Shown here: positions 18,202-28,830 of the stretch, one piece after another | How the letters are laid out: the number at the start of each line of letters is the position of its first letter | How positions within the stretch are numbered: the first letter of the stretch is position 1 | Translations under genes and position numbers: made by a program | Notes under the pieces: generated by a model | What the model was told of the DNA's origin: nothing | Databases searched by the model: none | Seen by the model: the letters and a program-made list of their open reading frames with translations, nothing else | Assembly: GCF_025398255.1 (NCBI RefSeq) | Contig: NZ_JAODNW010000005.1 | Coordinates: 101,001 to 165,000, forward strand | Direction of reading: 5' to 3' | Origin: Chelativorans intermedius | Lineage (GTDB): Bacteria; Pseudomonadota; Alphaproteobacteria; Rhizobiales; Rhizobiaceae | Length of the DNA: 64,000 nucleotides

Positions 18202-19467
18202 TCAAAGCCAGGGAGGCAGCGAATCGAGGCCGATCAGCGCCTCGTAGGTGGGGCGCGGGCGCACCACGTGGAAGCGGTCCTCCCTCACCATCACCTCCGG
18301 CACCAGAAGGCGCGAGTTGTAGGTGCTGGCCTGGACGGCGCCATAGGCGCCGGCCGTGGCAATGGCGATGAGGTCGCCGGCGGCCAGCATCGGCAGATCC
18401 CGATCCTGGGCGAGAAAATCGCCCGTCTCGCAGACCGGGCCGACGACATCGGCGCGCAGCCGCCCCGCCTCGGGTCCGGGTTCCGCCACGGGGCGGACCG
18501 CGTGATAGGCGTCGTAGAGCGTCGGGCGGATGAGATCGTTCATGGCGGCGTCGACGATCACGAAATTCTTCGCTTCGCCCTCCTTCACGTAGATCACCCG
18601 GCTGACGAGAACGCCTGCATTGGCGACGATCAGGCGCCCCGGCTCGAAGAAGACCTTGAGGCCGAGGCGCGCCACATGCCGGCGGACCACCTCGGCATAG
18701 GCATCGGGCAGGGGCGGGGGGGCGTTGTCCTCCCGGTAGGGGACGCCCAGGCCGCCGCCCAGGTCCAAATGCTCGATGGTGTGGCCGTCGGCGCGCAGGG
18801 TCCGGGTGAGCTCGCTCAGAAGCGCAAAGGCATCGTCGAAGGGCTGAAGATCGGTGATCTGGCTGCCGATATGCATGTCGATGCCGGTGACCTTCAGGCC
18901 GGGCAGGGCGGCTGCGCGGGCATAGGCCGCGCGCGCCTCCTTCCACGGGATGCCGAACTTGTTCTCGGCCTTGCCGGTGGAAATCTTCTTGTGGGTGCGC
19001 GCGTCCACATCGGGGTTGATGCGCAGGGAAACCGGCGCCGTGCGCCCCAGCGCGCACGCACGTTGGGAAAGCCGTTCGAGCTCCGGCAGGGACTCGACGT
19101 TGAAGCACAGGATCCCGGCTTCGAGCGCGAAGTCCATCTCCCGCTCCGTCTTTCCGACGCCGGAAAACAGGATCCGCCCGGCCGGGATGCCGGCGGCCAA
19201 CGCCCGGCGCAGCTCCCCCTCGGAGACCACGTCGGCGCCGGCGCCCAGATCGCCCAGCGTTTTCACCACGGCCTGGTTGGAATTGGCCTTCAGCGCATAG
19301 CAGATGAGCGAATCGATGCCGGACAGCGCCTCGGCGAAGACGCGGTAATGGCGCGTCAGCGTGGCCGTGGAATAGCAGTAGAAGGGCGTGCCCACGGCGG
19401 CGGCGATATCGGGGAGGGGCACGTCCTCGGCGTGGAGAATGCCGTTGCGGTACTCGAAGTGGTTCAC
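18202..19467 (-). CDS. lysA: Diaminopimelate decarboxylase
   Basis: LysA, a PLP enzyme of the alanine-racemase fold, decarboxylates meso-diaminopimelate to L-lysine. The 421-residue product has the PLP lysine in CYALKANSN (K60), HIGSQITDL, the GGGLGVPY phosphate-binding loop, EPGR, and the active-site cysteine in VCETGD. The start codon is GTG (NHFEYRNG follows), three bases after the lptM stop, so it is translated with lptM. The order tlpA/argH-lptM-lysA is conserved in related bacteria. Confidence 0.96.
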   Translation of the reverse strand: MNHFEYRNGILHAEDVPLPDIAAAVGTPFYCYSTATLTRHYRVFAEALSGIDSLICYALKANSNQAVVKTLGDLGAGADVVSEGELRRALAAGIPAGRILFSGVGKTEREMDFALEAGILCFNVESLPELERLSQRACALGRTAPVSLRINPDVDARTHKKISTGKAENKFGIPWKEARAAYARAAALPGLKVTGIDMHIGSQITDLQPFDDAFALLSELTRTLRADGHTIEHLDLGGGLGVPYREDNAPPPLPDAYAEVVRRHVARLGLKVFFEPGRLIVANAGVLVSRVIYVKEGEAKNFVIVDAAMNDLIRPTLYDAYHAVRPVAEPGPEAGRLRADVVGPVCETGDFLAQDRDLPMLAAGDLIAIATAGAYGAVQASTYNSRLLVPEVMVREDRFHVVRPRPTYEALIGLDSLPPWL

Positions 19468-19470
19468 GGC

Positions 19471-19674
19471 CTAGATCAACCCATCGAGTATGAACGGGCG
19501 GTCCTCCACCGGCTTTTCCGGCTCCGGCGGCAGGGGCTTGTCCTCGCGCTCGGCCTGCCTGCGCGCTTCCACCGCCGCCTCATAGGGCGTGTCGAGCGGC
19601 GCCTTGCGGCCGCAGGCGGCAAGGCCGAGCGCGGTGGCGAGCAGAAGGAGGGTGAGCGTTGCACGGGCCGTCAT
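19471..19674 (-). CDS. lptM: LptM (YifL-type) small lipoprotein
   Basis: The 67-residue product has a signal peptide and lipobox GLAACGRKAPLDTP (C21), the hallmark of the LptM family, then a charged Pro/Glu-rich tail ending FILDGLI. LptM helps the LPS translocon LptD/LptE mature by assisting disulfide formation. The gene lies between argH and lysA, as in many Hyphomicrobiales and in the E. coli dapF-cyaY region. Function is inferred from the family. Confidence 0.88.
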   Translation of the reverse strand: MTARATLTLLLLATALGLAACGRKAPLDTPYEAAVEARRQAEREDKPLPPEPEKPVEDRPFILDGLI

Positions 19675-19717
19675 GGGGCGTCCATTCTCTTTCCAGGCAG
19701 ACAGATGCGGAAAGGTT

Positions 19718-21139
<1,422 letters not shown>

Positions 21140-21172
21140 CGTGATAACCGGACCTGGAGTGATGTTTCGGAG

Positions 21173-21841
21173 ATGGCGGACAGAATGCGAAACCTTCCAG
21201 CGCTTCGCCTGATCGCGCTTTCCGCGCTGGCGGGCATCGTCGCCGGGGCCATTGCCGTATACGTGATGGGTGGGGGCGATGGCAACACGGCCACGGCCGG
21301 CGGCACGCAGGCCGCCTGTGCGGCCAAGGCGCAGCGGGCGGCGGCCCTTGAACCGGCGATGACGGGCGACGTGGCGGCGCTGCTGCCGGCCGACCCGCCG
21401 CAGTCCCTGCGCGACCTTGCCTTCGACGGACCCTCGGGCGAGCGGATGACGGTGGCCGATTTCGCCGGCAGGGTGCTGCTCGTCAATCTGTGGGCCACCT
21501 GGTGCGTGCCTTGCCGCGAGGAGATGCCGGCGCTCGATGCGCTGCAGCGCGAGATGGGCTCGGAGCGCTTCGAGGTGGTGGCCGTCAACATCGACCGCGG
21601 CGACGACGCGAAGCCGAAGGCCTTTCTGGAAGAGATCGGCGTGCGCTCGCTCGGCTACTATCGCGACAACTCGCTTGCCATCTTCAACGCGCTGAAGCGG
21701 CGCGGCTTGGCGCTCGGCCTGCCCGTCACCGTGCTCATCGACGAGGAGGGCTGCCTGCTCGCCCACATGAACGGGCCGGCGGAATGGGCGGGCGCGGATG
21801 CCCGGCGACTTGTCGCCGCAGCGCTCGAATCCGGCGATTGA
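21173..21841 (+). CDS. tlpA: TlpA-family thiol:disulfide oxidoreductase
   Basis: This membrane-anchored periplasmic thioredoxin-fold protein reduces thiols, classically for cytochrome c oxidase copper-centre or cytochrome c maturation. The 222-residue product has one N-terminal helix (about 11-32) and the active site [10 protein letters not shown] (C111, C114). Cys49 sits in the linker [10 protein letters not shown]. The start is uncertain: the first ATG has GGAG immediately before it, while Met5 (21185) has it 12 bases upstream. It is divergent from argH. Confidence 0.9.
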   Translation: MADRMRNLPALRLIALSALAGIVAGAIAVYVMGGGDGNTATAGGTQAACAAKAQRAAALEPAMTGDVAALLPADPPQSLRDLAFDGPSGERMTVADFAGRVLLVNLWATWCVPCREEMPALDALQREMGSERFEVVAVNIDRGDDAKPKAFLEEIGVRSLGYYRDNSLAIFNALKRRGLALGLPVTVLIDEEGCLLAHMNGPAEWAGADARRLVAAALESGD

Positions 21842-21899
21842 GACTCAGCGCTGCCGCAATCTGCTGCTAGGGTCAGGGCAATCGATTCAGGAGATTGCC

Positions 21900-22265
21900 A
21901 TGCCCAAGACATTCTTTTCCCTTTCCCTTCTTGCCGCCCTTGTCGGGATCGCCGGCTGTTCCGATGCCACGGAACTCACGCTTTCGCTGCCCGGCGATGC
22001 CACGGTGGAGCGCACGAGCGTCGCCTATGATTGCGGGGCGGCTGGCCGGCTCGATGTCGAATATGTGAATGCCGGGCCGGTCTCGCTGGCCGTCTTCACC
22101 TACGACGAGGAGCCGGTTGTGGCCTCCAACGTGGTCGCCGCCTCGGGCGCGCGCTATGCCGGCGGGCGCTATGTGTGGTGGAGCAAGGGCGACGGCGGCA
22201 CACTCCACGACGCCATGCAGGCAGAGGACGCGCCGCCCCTCGCAACATGCAGCCAGGCGCGCTGA
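21900..22265 (+). CDS. MliC-family lipoprotein (C-type lysozyme inhibitor-like)
   Basis: The 121-residue product has a lipoprotein signal ending VGIAGC (C20) and an MliC-type domain: an AYDCG strand with a second Cys near the C-terminus (ATCSQ), GARYAGGRYVWWSKGDGGTL. MliC proteins are outer-membrane or periplasmic inhibitors of C-type lysozyme; in free-living bacteria the role may be protection against protozoan or animal lysozyme. GGAG precedes the ATG. It lies between tlpA and fadE on the same strand. Confidence 0.85.
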   Translation: MPKTFFSLSLLAALVGIAGCSDATELTLSLPGDATVERTSVAYDCGAAGRLDVEYVNAGPVSLAVFTYDEEPVVASNVVAASGARYAGGRYVWWSKGDGGTLHDAMQAEDAPPLATCSQAR

Positions 22266-22348
22266 GGCGCTTGCGCAAAACGGTCGCGGCGCGCATCGTT
22301 CTGCACCAGGCTGCGCGAAACGGCAGGCAGGAGGAGGCCAGACAGGCA

Positions 22349-24634
22349 ATGGACTTTCGCACCTTGCGCCGCGACCATCTCACCCGCCCCATCTTCGGCT
22401 GGGCCAGGGGTATCATGCCGCCCATCTCCGAGACCGAGCGCGAGGCGATCGACGCCGGCACGGTCTGGTGGGACGGGGCGCTGTTCTCCGGCAATCCAGA
22501 CTGGGAGGCGCTGCTGGCCATGGAGCCGGCACGCCTGTCCCCCAGGGAGCAGGCGTTCATGGATGGCCCGGTGCGCGAGCTGTGCGCGCTGGTCGATGAC
22601 TGGACGCTCAACTGGCGCGACCGGGACCTCGCCCGGTCCGTCTGGGATTTCATGCGCGAGAACAGGTTTTTCGGCATGATCATCCCGGAGAAATATGGCG
22701 GGCTCGGCTTTTCCAACACGGCGCATTCCGAGGTGGTGCGCACGGTGTCCTCGGCCAGCGTGGTGGCCGGTGTCACCGTCATGGTGCCCAATTCGCTGGG
22801 GCCCGGCGAGCTTCTCATGCATTTCGGCACCGATGCGCAGCGCGACCACTGGCTGCCCAGGCTGGCCGACGGGCGCGAGATCCCCTGCTTCGGCCTCACC
22901 TCGCCGGACGCCGGCTCCGACGCGGCGGCCATGCGCGACACCGGCGTGGTGGAATACGGCACCTGGAAAGGCAGGAAGACGCTCGGCGTGCGCCTCAACT
23001 TCCACAAGCGCTACATCACACTGGGGCCGGTGGCCACCGTGATGGGGCTCGCCTTCAAGATGTACGACCCGGAGAACCACCTTGGCCGCGGCGAGGATCT
23101 GGGCATCACCGTGGCGCTTCTGCCCACCGACACGCCGGGCGTGACGCATGGCGAGCGGCACATCCCGCTCTTCACTTTCTTCCAGAACGGGCCACTCTAC
23201 GGCAAGGACGTGTTCGTGCCGCTCGACCACATCCTGGGCGGCGAGGAGCAGATCGGCCAGGGCTGGACGATGCTGATGACGGCGCTGGCCGCCGGGCGCA
23301 GCATCTCCCTGCCCTCGCAGTCGGCGGCCTCGGCGGCCATGAGCGCGCGCGTATCGGGCGCCTATGCGCGGGTGCGCACCCAGTTCAACGTTCCCATCGG
23401 CCTGTTCGAGGGCGTGCAGGAACCGCTGGCCGAGATCGCCGGCAATGCCTATCTCATCGACGCGGCGCGCCGGCTCACCGTGGCGGCGCTCGACAGGGGC
23501 CACAAGCCCTCCGTCATCTCCGCCATCATGAAGTACCACGCCACCGAGCGCATGCGCCGCTCCCTCATCCACGCCATGGACATCCATGGCGGCAAGGGCA
23601 TCATCGAGGGGCCGCGCAACTATCTGGCCGGCGGCTACCGTTCGCTGCCCATCGGCATCACCGTCGAGGGCGCCAACATCCTCACCCGCAACCTGATGAT
23701 CTTCGGCCAGGGGGCGGTGCGCTCGCACCCCTTCATGCTGAAGGAGCTGCTCGCACTTTCCGACGAGGACGAGAAGCGGGGGCTCGATGCCTTCGACCGC
23801 GCCTTCTGGGCGCATCTCGGCCACGCCCTGAAGACGGCGGGGCGGGCATTCGTGCGTGGCTGGTCGGGCGGCCTTGCCGGGCCGGCGCCGGCGCGCGCGG
23901 CCATGCCGCGCCACTGGAAGCGCCTGTCGCGCCACGCCGCCGCCTTCGCGCTGGCGGCCGATCTGGCGCTGCTCACGCTGGGCGGCGCCCTGAAGCGCAA
24001 GGAGCTGATTTCCGCCCGGCTGGGCGACATCCTGGCCGAGCTCTATCTGCTCGGCGCGGTGCTCAAGCGCTTCGAGGACGAGGGCCGGCAGGCCGAGGAC
24101 CGGCCGATCGTCGATTATCTCATGCAGCAGGGCGAGGCCCGCATCGCCACCGCCTTCAGGGGGCTGCTCGACAATCTGCCGGCGCGTTGGGCAGCCTGGC
24201 TCGTGCGGCTCGTCGCCTTTCCCTTCGGCGTGCCGCACCCCTCGCCCTCCGACAGGCTGGTCTCGCGGCTCGCCGACATCCTGATGAAGCCCTCGGCCCA
24301 GCGCGACCGCCTCACCCCCGGCATCTATCTGGGCGAGGGGCACGAAGAACACCCGGTCAAGGACCTGGAGAACGCCTTCCGTCTGGTCACGGAAGCGGCG
24401 CCGCTGGAGAAGAGGCTGCGCGAGAAGGGCGTTCACGAGCCGGACAGGGCGCACGAGCAGGGCCTCCTGTCCACCGGGGAGCTTTCGCTGCTCAGGCAGG
24501 CCAGGGAGGCGGTGGAGACGGTGGTGGCCGTGGACGCCTTCCCCATGGAGGAGCTTTCCCCCATCGCCGCCCAGCACAAGCGGACGGGGAGGGCCGCCCG
24601 CACCCGCCGCCGCAAGACGCCGGCGGCTCAATAA
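22349..24634 (+). CDS. fadE: Acyl-CoA dehydrogenase FadE
   Basis: FadE oxidises acyl-CoA to trans-2-enoyl-CoA, the first step of beta-oxidation, handing electrons to the electron-transfer flavoprotein (encoded here by etfBA). The 761-residue protein has the acyl-CoA dehydrogenase domains over about 85-480 (FFGMIIPEKYGGLGFSN, CFGLTSPDAGSDAA, HGGKGIIEGPRNYLAGGYR) and the long C-terminal FadE-specific region (DUF1974, about 490-740). The N-terminus lacks the membrane segments of the ~815-residue E. coli enzyme, as in other alphaproteobacteria. AGGAGGAGG lies upstream of the ATG. Confidence 0.93.
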   Translation: MDFRTLRRDHLTRPIFGWARGIMPPISETEREAIDAGTVWWDGALFSGNPDWEALLAMEPARLSPREQAFMDGPVRELCALVDDWTLNWRDRDLARSVWDFMRENRFFGMIIPEKYGGLGFSNTAHSEVVRTVSSASVVAGVTVMVPNSLGPGELLMHFGTDAQRDHWLPRLADGREIPCFGLTSPDAGSDAAAMRDTGVVEYGTWKGRKTLGVRLNFHKRYITLGPVATVMGLAFKMYDPENHLGRGEDLGITVALLPTDTPGVTHGERHIPLFTFFQNGPLYGKDVFVPLDHILGGEEQIGQGWTMLMTALAAGRSISLPSQSAASAAMSARVSGAYARVRTQFNVPIGLFEGVQEPLAEIAGNAYLIDAARRLTVAALDRGHKPSVISAIMKYHATERMRRSLIHAMDIHGGKGIIEGPRNYLAGGYRSLPIGITVEGANILTRNLMIFGQGAVRSHPFMLKELLALSDEDEKRGLDAFDRAFWAHLGHALKTAGRAFVRGWSGGLAGPAPARAAMPRHWKRLSRHAAAFALAADLALLTLGGALKRKELISARLGDILAELYLLGAVLKRFEDEGRQAEDRPIVDYLMQQGEARIATAFRGLLDNLPARWAAWLVRLVAFPFGVPHPSPSDRLVSRLADILMKPSAQRDRLTPGIYLGEGHEEHPVKDLENAFRLVTEAAPLEKRLREKGVHEPDRAHEQGLLSTGELSLLRQAREAVETVVAVDAFPMEELSPIAAQHKRTGRAARTRRRKTPAAQ

Positions 24635-24663
24635 GCCGCGTCCGCCGCCCGTTTCGCAACCTG

Positions 24664-24688
24664 CTCTTAAAGAGTCTTCCCTTAAGAG
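24664..24688. promoter_or_regulatory. Inverted repeat CTCTTAA-N11-TTAAGAG before the flippase gene
   Basis: Two 7-base arms (24664-24670 and 24682-24688) flank 11 bases, in the 64-base gap between fadE and the flippase gene. It ends ten bases before the flippase start. It could be an operator or a weak terminator of fadE; there is no T-run. Confidence 0.35.
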
Positions 24689-24698
24689 GGGAGGGAGG

Positions 24699-26132
24699 AT
24701 GCGAAGCGGAGAGAACGGCGTGCGCTTTTCAGCCACCATGACGGCCAACCGTCTGCTGCCGGCGCCCCTGGCAGCCCGGGCGCGGCCATGGGCGGCACGG
24801 CTCGACCGGCTTCTTGCGGCGGGCGATGCGCGCGGCGCGGCCGGGCGCATGTCGCTCGTCGTCTTCCTGGCGCGCCTCGTCAACGCCGCCATCGCCTTTC
24901 TGAGCCAGGTGCTGCTTGCCCGCTACATGGGCAGTTTCGAGTATGGCATCTTCGTTGTCGTTTGGGTGACGATGGTCATTCTGGGCAGCATTTCCTGCCT
25001 GGGTCTCAATGCCTCCGTCGTCCGCTTCATCCCGGAATACCGCGCCAGAGGGCAGCTTGCGGAGCTGCGCGGCATCCTTCTGGCCAGCCGCCTGTTCGTG
25101 CTCGTCTTTTCGAGCCTGTGCGCGGGGTTCGGCATGCTCGCCATCCGCCTCTTCGAGCCGGCGATCGAGAGCTATTATGTGGTGCCCTTCTATCTGGGGC
25201 TCGTCTGCCTGCCGATGATCGCGCTCGGCGACCAGCTCGAAGGCATCGCGCGGGCCAATTCCTGGGCCCTGTGGTCCATGGCGCCGGCCTATTTCCTCCG
25301 CCCGCTGCTCATTCTCCTCTTCCTTTGGGGCGCCCACGCGGCGGGCTATGCGCCCGACGCAACCAGCGCCATGGGAGCGGCGATCCTTGCCACCTACATC
25401 ACCACCGTCATCCAGCTCGCCGCCGTCGCCAGCCGCGCGGAGAAGGGTGCGCGCGGCACCCGGCGGCGCTTCCTGCCGCGCCACTGGGCCGTCGTGTCGC
25501 TGCCCATCTTCCTCGTGGAAGGCTTCTTCTTCCTGCTCACCAATGCCGACGTGCTGATGGTCGGCCGCTTCCTGCCGCCCGCCGACGTGGCCGTCTACTA
25601 CGCGGCGGTGAAGACGCTCGCTCTCGTCCACTTCGTCTATTTCGCCGTCAAGGCAGGGGTGGCGCAGCGCTACGCCGCCTATATCCATAGCGGGGAGCGG
25701 CAGGCGCTTGCCCGTTTCGCCCGCGAGACCGTTTCGTGGACCTTCTGGCCGTCGCTGGCCATGGGGGCGGTGGTGCTCGTTCTCGGCAAGCCGGTGCTCA
25801 TGCTGTTCGGGCCGGGGTTCGATGCCGGCTACCCGCTTCTCTTCCTTCTGGTGGGCGCGCTCGTCGCCCGCGCGGCGGTGGGCCCGGCGGAAAGCCTGCT
25901 CACCATGAGCGGCCACCAGAACGCCTGTGCCGCCGTCTACGCGCTGACACTGGCCATCAATGTGGGGCTCAATGTGGTGCTCATCCCCATGATCGGCCTG
26001 TGGGGCGCGGCGGTTGCCACCGCCATCGCCATGCTTTTCGAGGCATCCGTTCTGTCGCTCGTCGTCTGGCGCCGGCTGGGCATCGCCATGGCCGTCTTCC
26101 TGCCCGCGCCGCCGAAGAAGGAGGCTCCCTGA
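24699..26132 (+). CDS. Polysaccharide flippase-like membrane protein (MOP/MATE-type)
   Basis: The 477-residue protein has about 12-14 hydrophobic helices and the Wzx-like pattern beginning FLARLVNAAIAFLSQVLLAR and MGSFEYGIFVVVW, typical of lipid-linked oligosaccharide flippases. The predicted N-terminal ~45 residues are basic and cytoplasmic. GGGAGGGAGG abuts the first ATG; Met14 (24738) has no ribosome-binding site. The stop overlaps the GNAT-gene start (TGATG), so both are co-translated. No glycosyltransferases or polymerase genes lie nearby, so the cargo is unknown. Confidence 0.85.
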   Translation: MRSGENGVRFSATMTANRLLPAPLAARARPWAARLDRLLAAGDARGAAGRMSLVVFLARLVNAAIAFLSQVLLARYMGSFEYGIFVVVWVTMVILGSISCLGLNASVVRFIPEYRARGQLAELRGILLASRLFVLVFSSLCAGFGMLAIRLFEPAIESYYVVPFYLGLVCLPMIALGDQLEGIARANSWALWSMAPAYFLRPLLILLFLWGAHAAGYAPDATSAMGAAILATYITTVIQLAAVASRAEKGARGTRRRFLPRHWAVVSLPIFLVEGFFFLLTNADVLMVGRFLPPADVAVYYAAVKTLALVHFVYFAVKAGVAQRYAAYIHSGERQALARFARETVSWTFWPSLAMGAVVLVLGKPVLMLFGPGFDAGYPLLFLLVGALVARAAVGPAESLLTMSGHQNACAAVYALTLAINVGLNVVLIPMIGLWGAAVATAIAMLFEASVLSLVVWRRLGIAMAVFLPAPPKKEAP

Positions 26133-27412
26133 TGGTTGCCGTACCGCTTATCGAGGAGGTCGGAGGCAGCGCCTCCGGCGCCATGATCGGCCAGATCGCC
26201 GGGCTGGGGCAGGCCGCCGAAAGCGCCGACATGGAGCTGGTTTCCACCACGCGACCCCTGCGGCGGCTGGCCATCTATCCCGCCTCGGCGGGGTTCGATC
26301 TGGTGGACGAGCTCGACCATCTCGCCGCCCGCGCCATCGAGCCCAACGTCTTCTTCAACCCGCGTTTCCTCGCCCCGGCCATGCCGCGCCTGGAGGACCG
26401 CGAGGTGCGGCTCGCTGTCATCCGCGATGGCACGCAGGAGAAGAGCCGCCTGCGCCTGCTGGTGCCGTTCTCCATCGAGCGGCCGCCGGTGCCGCTGGCC
26501 ACCACGGTGATGCGCGCCTGGTCGCATCCCTTCGGCCCGCTCGGCACGCCGCTCGTCGATGGCGACGATCCGGCCGGGGTGCTGGAGGATTTCTTCGCCA
26601 TGCTGGCGCGCCCCCATCTCAAGCTGCCGCAGGTGTTCGTGCTGCCCGAGACGCGCCTCGACGGCCCCTTCGCGGCGGCGCTGCGCAGTGTCGCCGAGGC
26701 GCGCAACCTGCCGCTCGAGGTGACGGGCGCGGTCGAGCGGCCCTTCCTGGAAAGCCGGCTCGACGGCGAGACCTATCTGCGCCAGAGCCTGAGAAGCCAT
26801 CACTACCGCGAGTTCCGCCGTCTCAAGCGTCGCCTGGCGGAGAAGGGGCGCCTGGAATATCGCGTCGCCCGGCAGCCCGGCGAGATCCGCCATGGCATCG
26901 AGACGTTCCTGACGCTGGAAGCGGCAGGCTGGAAGGGCCGGGCGCGCACGGCCATGGCGGTGGACCGCTATCGCGCCGCCTTCGCGCGCGAGGCCGTGGA
27001 CAGGCTGGCCGAGCGCGACCTGTGCCGCATCCACACCCTCACCCTCGACGGGCGGCCCATCGCCTGCCTGGTCGTCTTTGTCGAATCCGGCATCGCCTAC
27101 ACCTGGAAGACGGCCTATGACGAAGCCTATGCGGCGTTTTCGCCGGGCACACTGTTGACGATCGAGGTCACGAAGAACCACCTGGACGACCCCAATATCG
27201 AGGCCACCGATTCCTGCGCGGTACCGGACCACCCGGTGATGAGCCGCCTATGGGCCCAGCGCCGCGCCGTCGGCACTTTCGTCGTGGGCCTCGTCGGGGG
27301 GAGCGAGCGACTGGTTCACCACGCCGCGGGCCAGATCCACCTGCACCGCGAGGCGCGCAACATGATGCGCATCCTGCGCAACCGGGTGCGCCGGCTCATG
27401 CGGCGGGGATAA
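26132..27412 (+). CDS. GNAT-fold protein of the CelD/BcsL type (Acetyltransf_6)
   Basis: The 426-residue cytoplasmic protein has a tandem GNAT layout. The C-terminal half has the CelD-like segment SLRSHHYREFRRLKRRLAEK (about 225-245), LEAAGWKGRARTAM, and PIACLVVFVESGIAYTWKTA. Such proteins occur with exopolysaccharide, cellulose or lipid-linked glycan loci and are presumed aminoacyl- or acyltransferases. It is coupled to the flippase gene, suggesting joint action on a surface glycan. The substrate is unknown. Confidence 0.8.
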   Translation: MVAVPLIEEVGGSASGAMIGQIAGLGQAAESADMELVSTTRPLRRLAIYPASAGFDLVDELDHLAARAIEPNVFFNPRFLAPAMPRLEDREVRLAVIRDGTQEKSRLRLLVPFSIERPPVPLATTVMRAWSHPFGPLGTPLVDGDDPAGVLEDFFAMLARPHLKLPQVFVLPETRLDGPFAAALRSVAEARNLPLEVTGAVERPFLESRLDGETYLRQSLRSHHYREFRRLKRRLAEKGRLEYRVARQPGEIRHGIETFLTLEAAGWKGRARTAMAVDRYRAAFAREAVDRLAERDLCRIHTLTLDGRPIACLVVFVESGIAYTWKTAYDEAYAAFSPGTLLTIEVTKNHLDDPNIEATDSCAVPDHPVMSRLWAQRRAVGTFVVGLVGGSERLVHHAAGQIHLHREARNMMRILRNRVRRLMRRG

Positions 27413-27473
27413 GGCTGGCGAAGCCATCCGGCCGGTCGGCCTGCTGCCTCCGGCCCCTCGGGAAGGAAGAAGG

Positions 27474-27558
27474 TGGTGCCCCTGGCCGGACTCGAACCAG
27501 CACTCCTTGCGGAAACCGATTTTGAGTCGGTCGCGTCTACCAATTCCGCCACAGGGGC
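27474..27558 (-). tRNA. tRNA-Leu (anticodon CAA)
   Basis: On the minus strand the gene begins GCCCCTG, pairing with CAGGGGC before discriminator A and an encoded CCA. The D-arm, anticodon stem ACCGA/TCGGT with loop CTCAAAA (anticodon CAA), a long class-II variable arm and T-arm with TTCGAGT are all present. The 85-base length with a variable arm is characteristic of tRNA-Leu. It reads UUG codons. Confidence 0.96.
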
Positions 27559-27583
27559 CCTTGCCCGACACGGGCAGGCGCGG

Positions 27584-27611
27584 ACTATACGGCGAGGGGC
27601 GGCGGCGTCAA
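27584..27611 (-). promoter_or_regulatory. Promoter of tRNA-Leu(CAA)
   Basis: On the minus strand, TTGACG (27611-27606) and TATAGT (27589-27584) are 16 bases apart, each matching the sigma-70 consensus at five of six positions. The tRNA begins about 25 bases downstream. A GC-rich GCCCG...CGGGC stretch between them lies in the leader. Confidence 0.65.
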
Positions 27612-27725
27612 CTGTCTGAGCGGCGGCGCGATCAAAAACCGCCGGCGCGGGCAGCCCGCCTTCGCGGGAGCGTTGCACGCGCCTCCCGCGAAGGCTAGAT
27701 AGGACGCGCCATCCGGGGATGCTTC

Positions 27726-28307
27726 ATGCTTCGCAGACTCTACGATCTCACCATGTCGCTTTCGGCCACGCGGCATGCGGAAAAGGGGCTGGCGGGCGTT
27801 TCCTTCGTGGAAAGCTCGGTCTTTCCCATTCCGCCCGACGTGCTGCTCATCCCCATGGTGCTGGCGGAGCGGGACAAATGGCTGCGCCTTGCCGTCATCT
27901 GCACGCTTGCCTCGGTGCTCGGCGCGCTTCTGGGATATGCGATCGGCGCCTTTCTCTACGAGACGGTGGGGGCGCCGGTGCTGCGCTTCTATGGCCAGGA
28001 GGAAGCCTTCGAGAAGATCGCCGCATGGTACAACCAGTGGGGCGGGTGGGGTGTCCTCTTCGCCGCCATCACGCCCTTCCCCTACAAGGTCCTGACCATC
28101 TTCTCCGGTGCCACGGGGCTCAGCCTGCCGGTTTTCGTGGCCGTTTCCATTGTCGGGCGCGGTCTGCGCTTCTTTCTCGTCGCCTGGCTGCTCTACCGCT
28201 TCGGACCGCCGATCCGCAGCTTCATCGAGCGGAATCTCGGCCTCCTTTTCACCCTTTTCATGGTCTTGCTCATTGGCGGCTTTGCCGCCGTGCGCTACGT
28301 ATTCTGA
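27726..28307 (+). CDS. YqaA/DedA-type VTT-domain membrane protein
   Basis: The 193-residue protein has the short VTT (SNARE-associated) pattern of YqaA: FVESSVFPIPPDVLLIPMVLA with the buried acidic residue, GYAIGAFLYE, and the re-entrant region FAAITPFPYKVLTIFSGATG, ending in hydrophobic helices. DedA-superfamily proteins take part in membrane lipid flipping, membrane potential and envelope homeostasis. It stands ten bases before dsbB and is probably transcribed with it, an arrangement common in related genomes. Confidence 0.88.
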   Translation: MLRRLYDLTMSLSATRHAEKGLAGVSFVESSVFPIPPDVLLIPMVLAERDKWLRLAVICTLASVLGALLGYAIGAFLYETVGAPVLRFYGQEEAFEKIAAWYNQWGGWGVLFAAITPFPYKVLTIFSGATGLSLPVFVAVSIVGRGLRFFLVAWLLYRFGPPIRSFIERNLGLLFTLFMVLLIGGFAAVRYVF

Positions 28308-28317
28308 GGTGGCAACC

Positions 28318-28824
28318 ATGACGCTCACCGCTCCCACTGGACGCACCCAGACGCTGGCCGCGGGTTTTCTGGCCCTCGGCATGGCCGCCACGGTGGGCAC
28401 GGCGCTGGGCTTCGAGCATCTGGGGGGCTTCATTCCCTGCAAGCTGTGCCTGGAGCAGCGCACGCCCTACTATATCGGCGTGCCGCTGATGCTCTTGGCG
28501 TTCGCCTCGGCGCGCCTGCGCTGGCCGGCCATCGTGACGCGCGGGCTGCTTCTGGCCGGCGGCCTGTTGATGCTGTGGGGGCTGAGCCTCGGCGCCTATC
28601 ACGCCGGGGTGGAATGGGGATGGTGGCAGGGGCCGGCCGACTGCGGTGCGGTGGCGCCCTCGGCGGCCGGTTCGGGCAGCCTCCTCGATCAGCTCAACGC
28701 GGTCGTTCCCCCCTCCTGCGACGAGGCGGCGGGCCGCTTCCTGGGTCTTTCCTTCGCCGGCTGGAACGTGGTGGCAAGTGCCGTGCTCTCGGCGGTGGCG
28801 CTGCGCGGTGCCTTGAAGCGCTGA
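28318..28824 (+). CDS. dsbB: DsbB-family disulfide bond protein
   Basis: This four-helix inner-membrane protein reoxidises periplasmic DsbA and passes electrons to quinone. The 168-residue product has the CxxC pair CKLC (C41, C44) in the first periplasmic loop and a second pair C109 (PADCG) and C134 (PPSCDE) in the second loop, as in DsbB. The first motif is preceded by GFEHLGGFIP, as in short alphaproteobacterial DsbB. No DsbA gene lies in the window. Confidence 0.92.
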   Translation: MTLTAPTGRTQTLAAGFLALGMAATVGTALGFEHLGGFIPCKLCLEQRTPYYIGVPLMLLAFASARLRWPAIVTRGLLLAGGLLMLWGLSLGAYHAGVEWGWWQGPADCGAVAPSAAGSGSLLDQLNAVVPPSCDEAAGRFLGLSFAGWNVVASAVLSAVALRGALKR

Positions 28825-28830
28825 AGAGGG

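Noticed and set aside
22169..24892. Long open frame on the minus strand across fadE
   Set aside because: The plus-strand protein matches FadE along its whole length; the opposite frame is low-complexity His/Arg/Gly.
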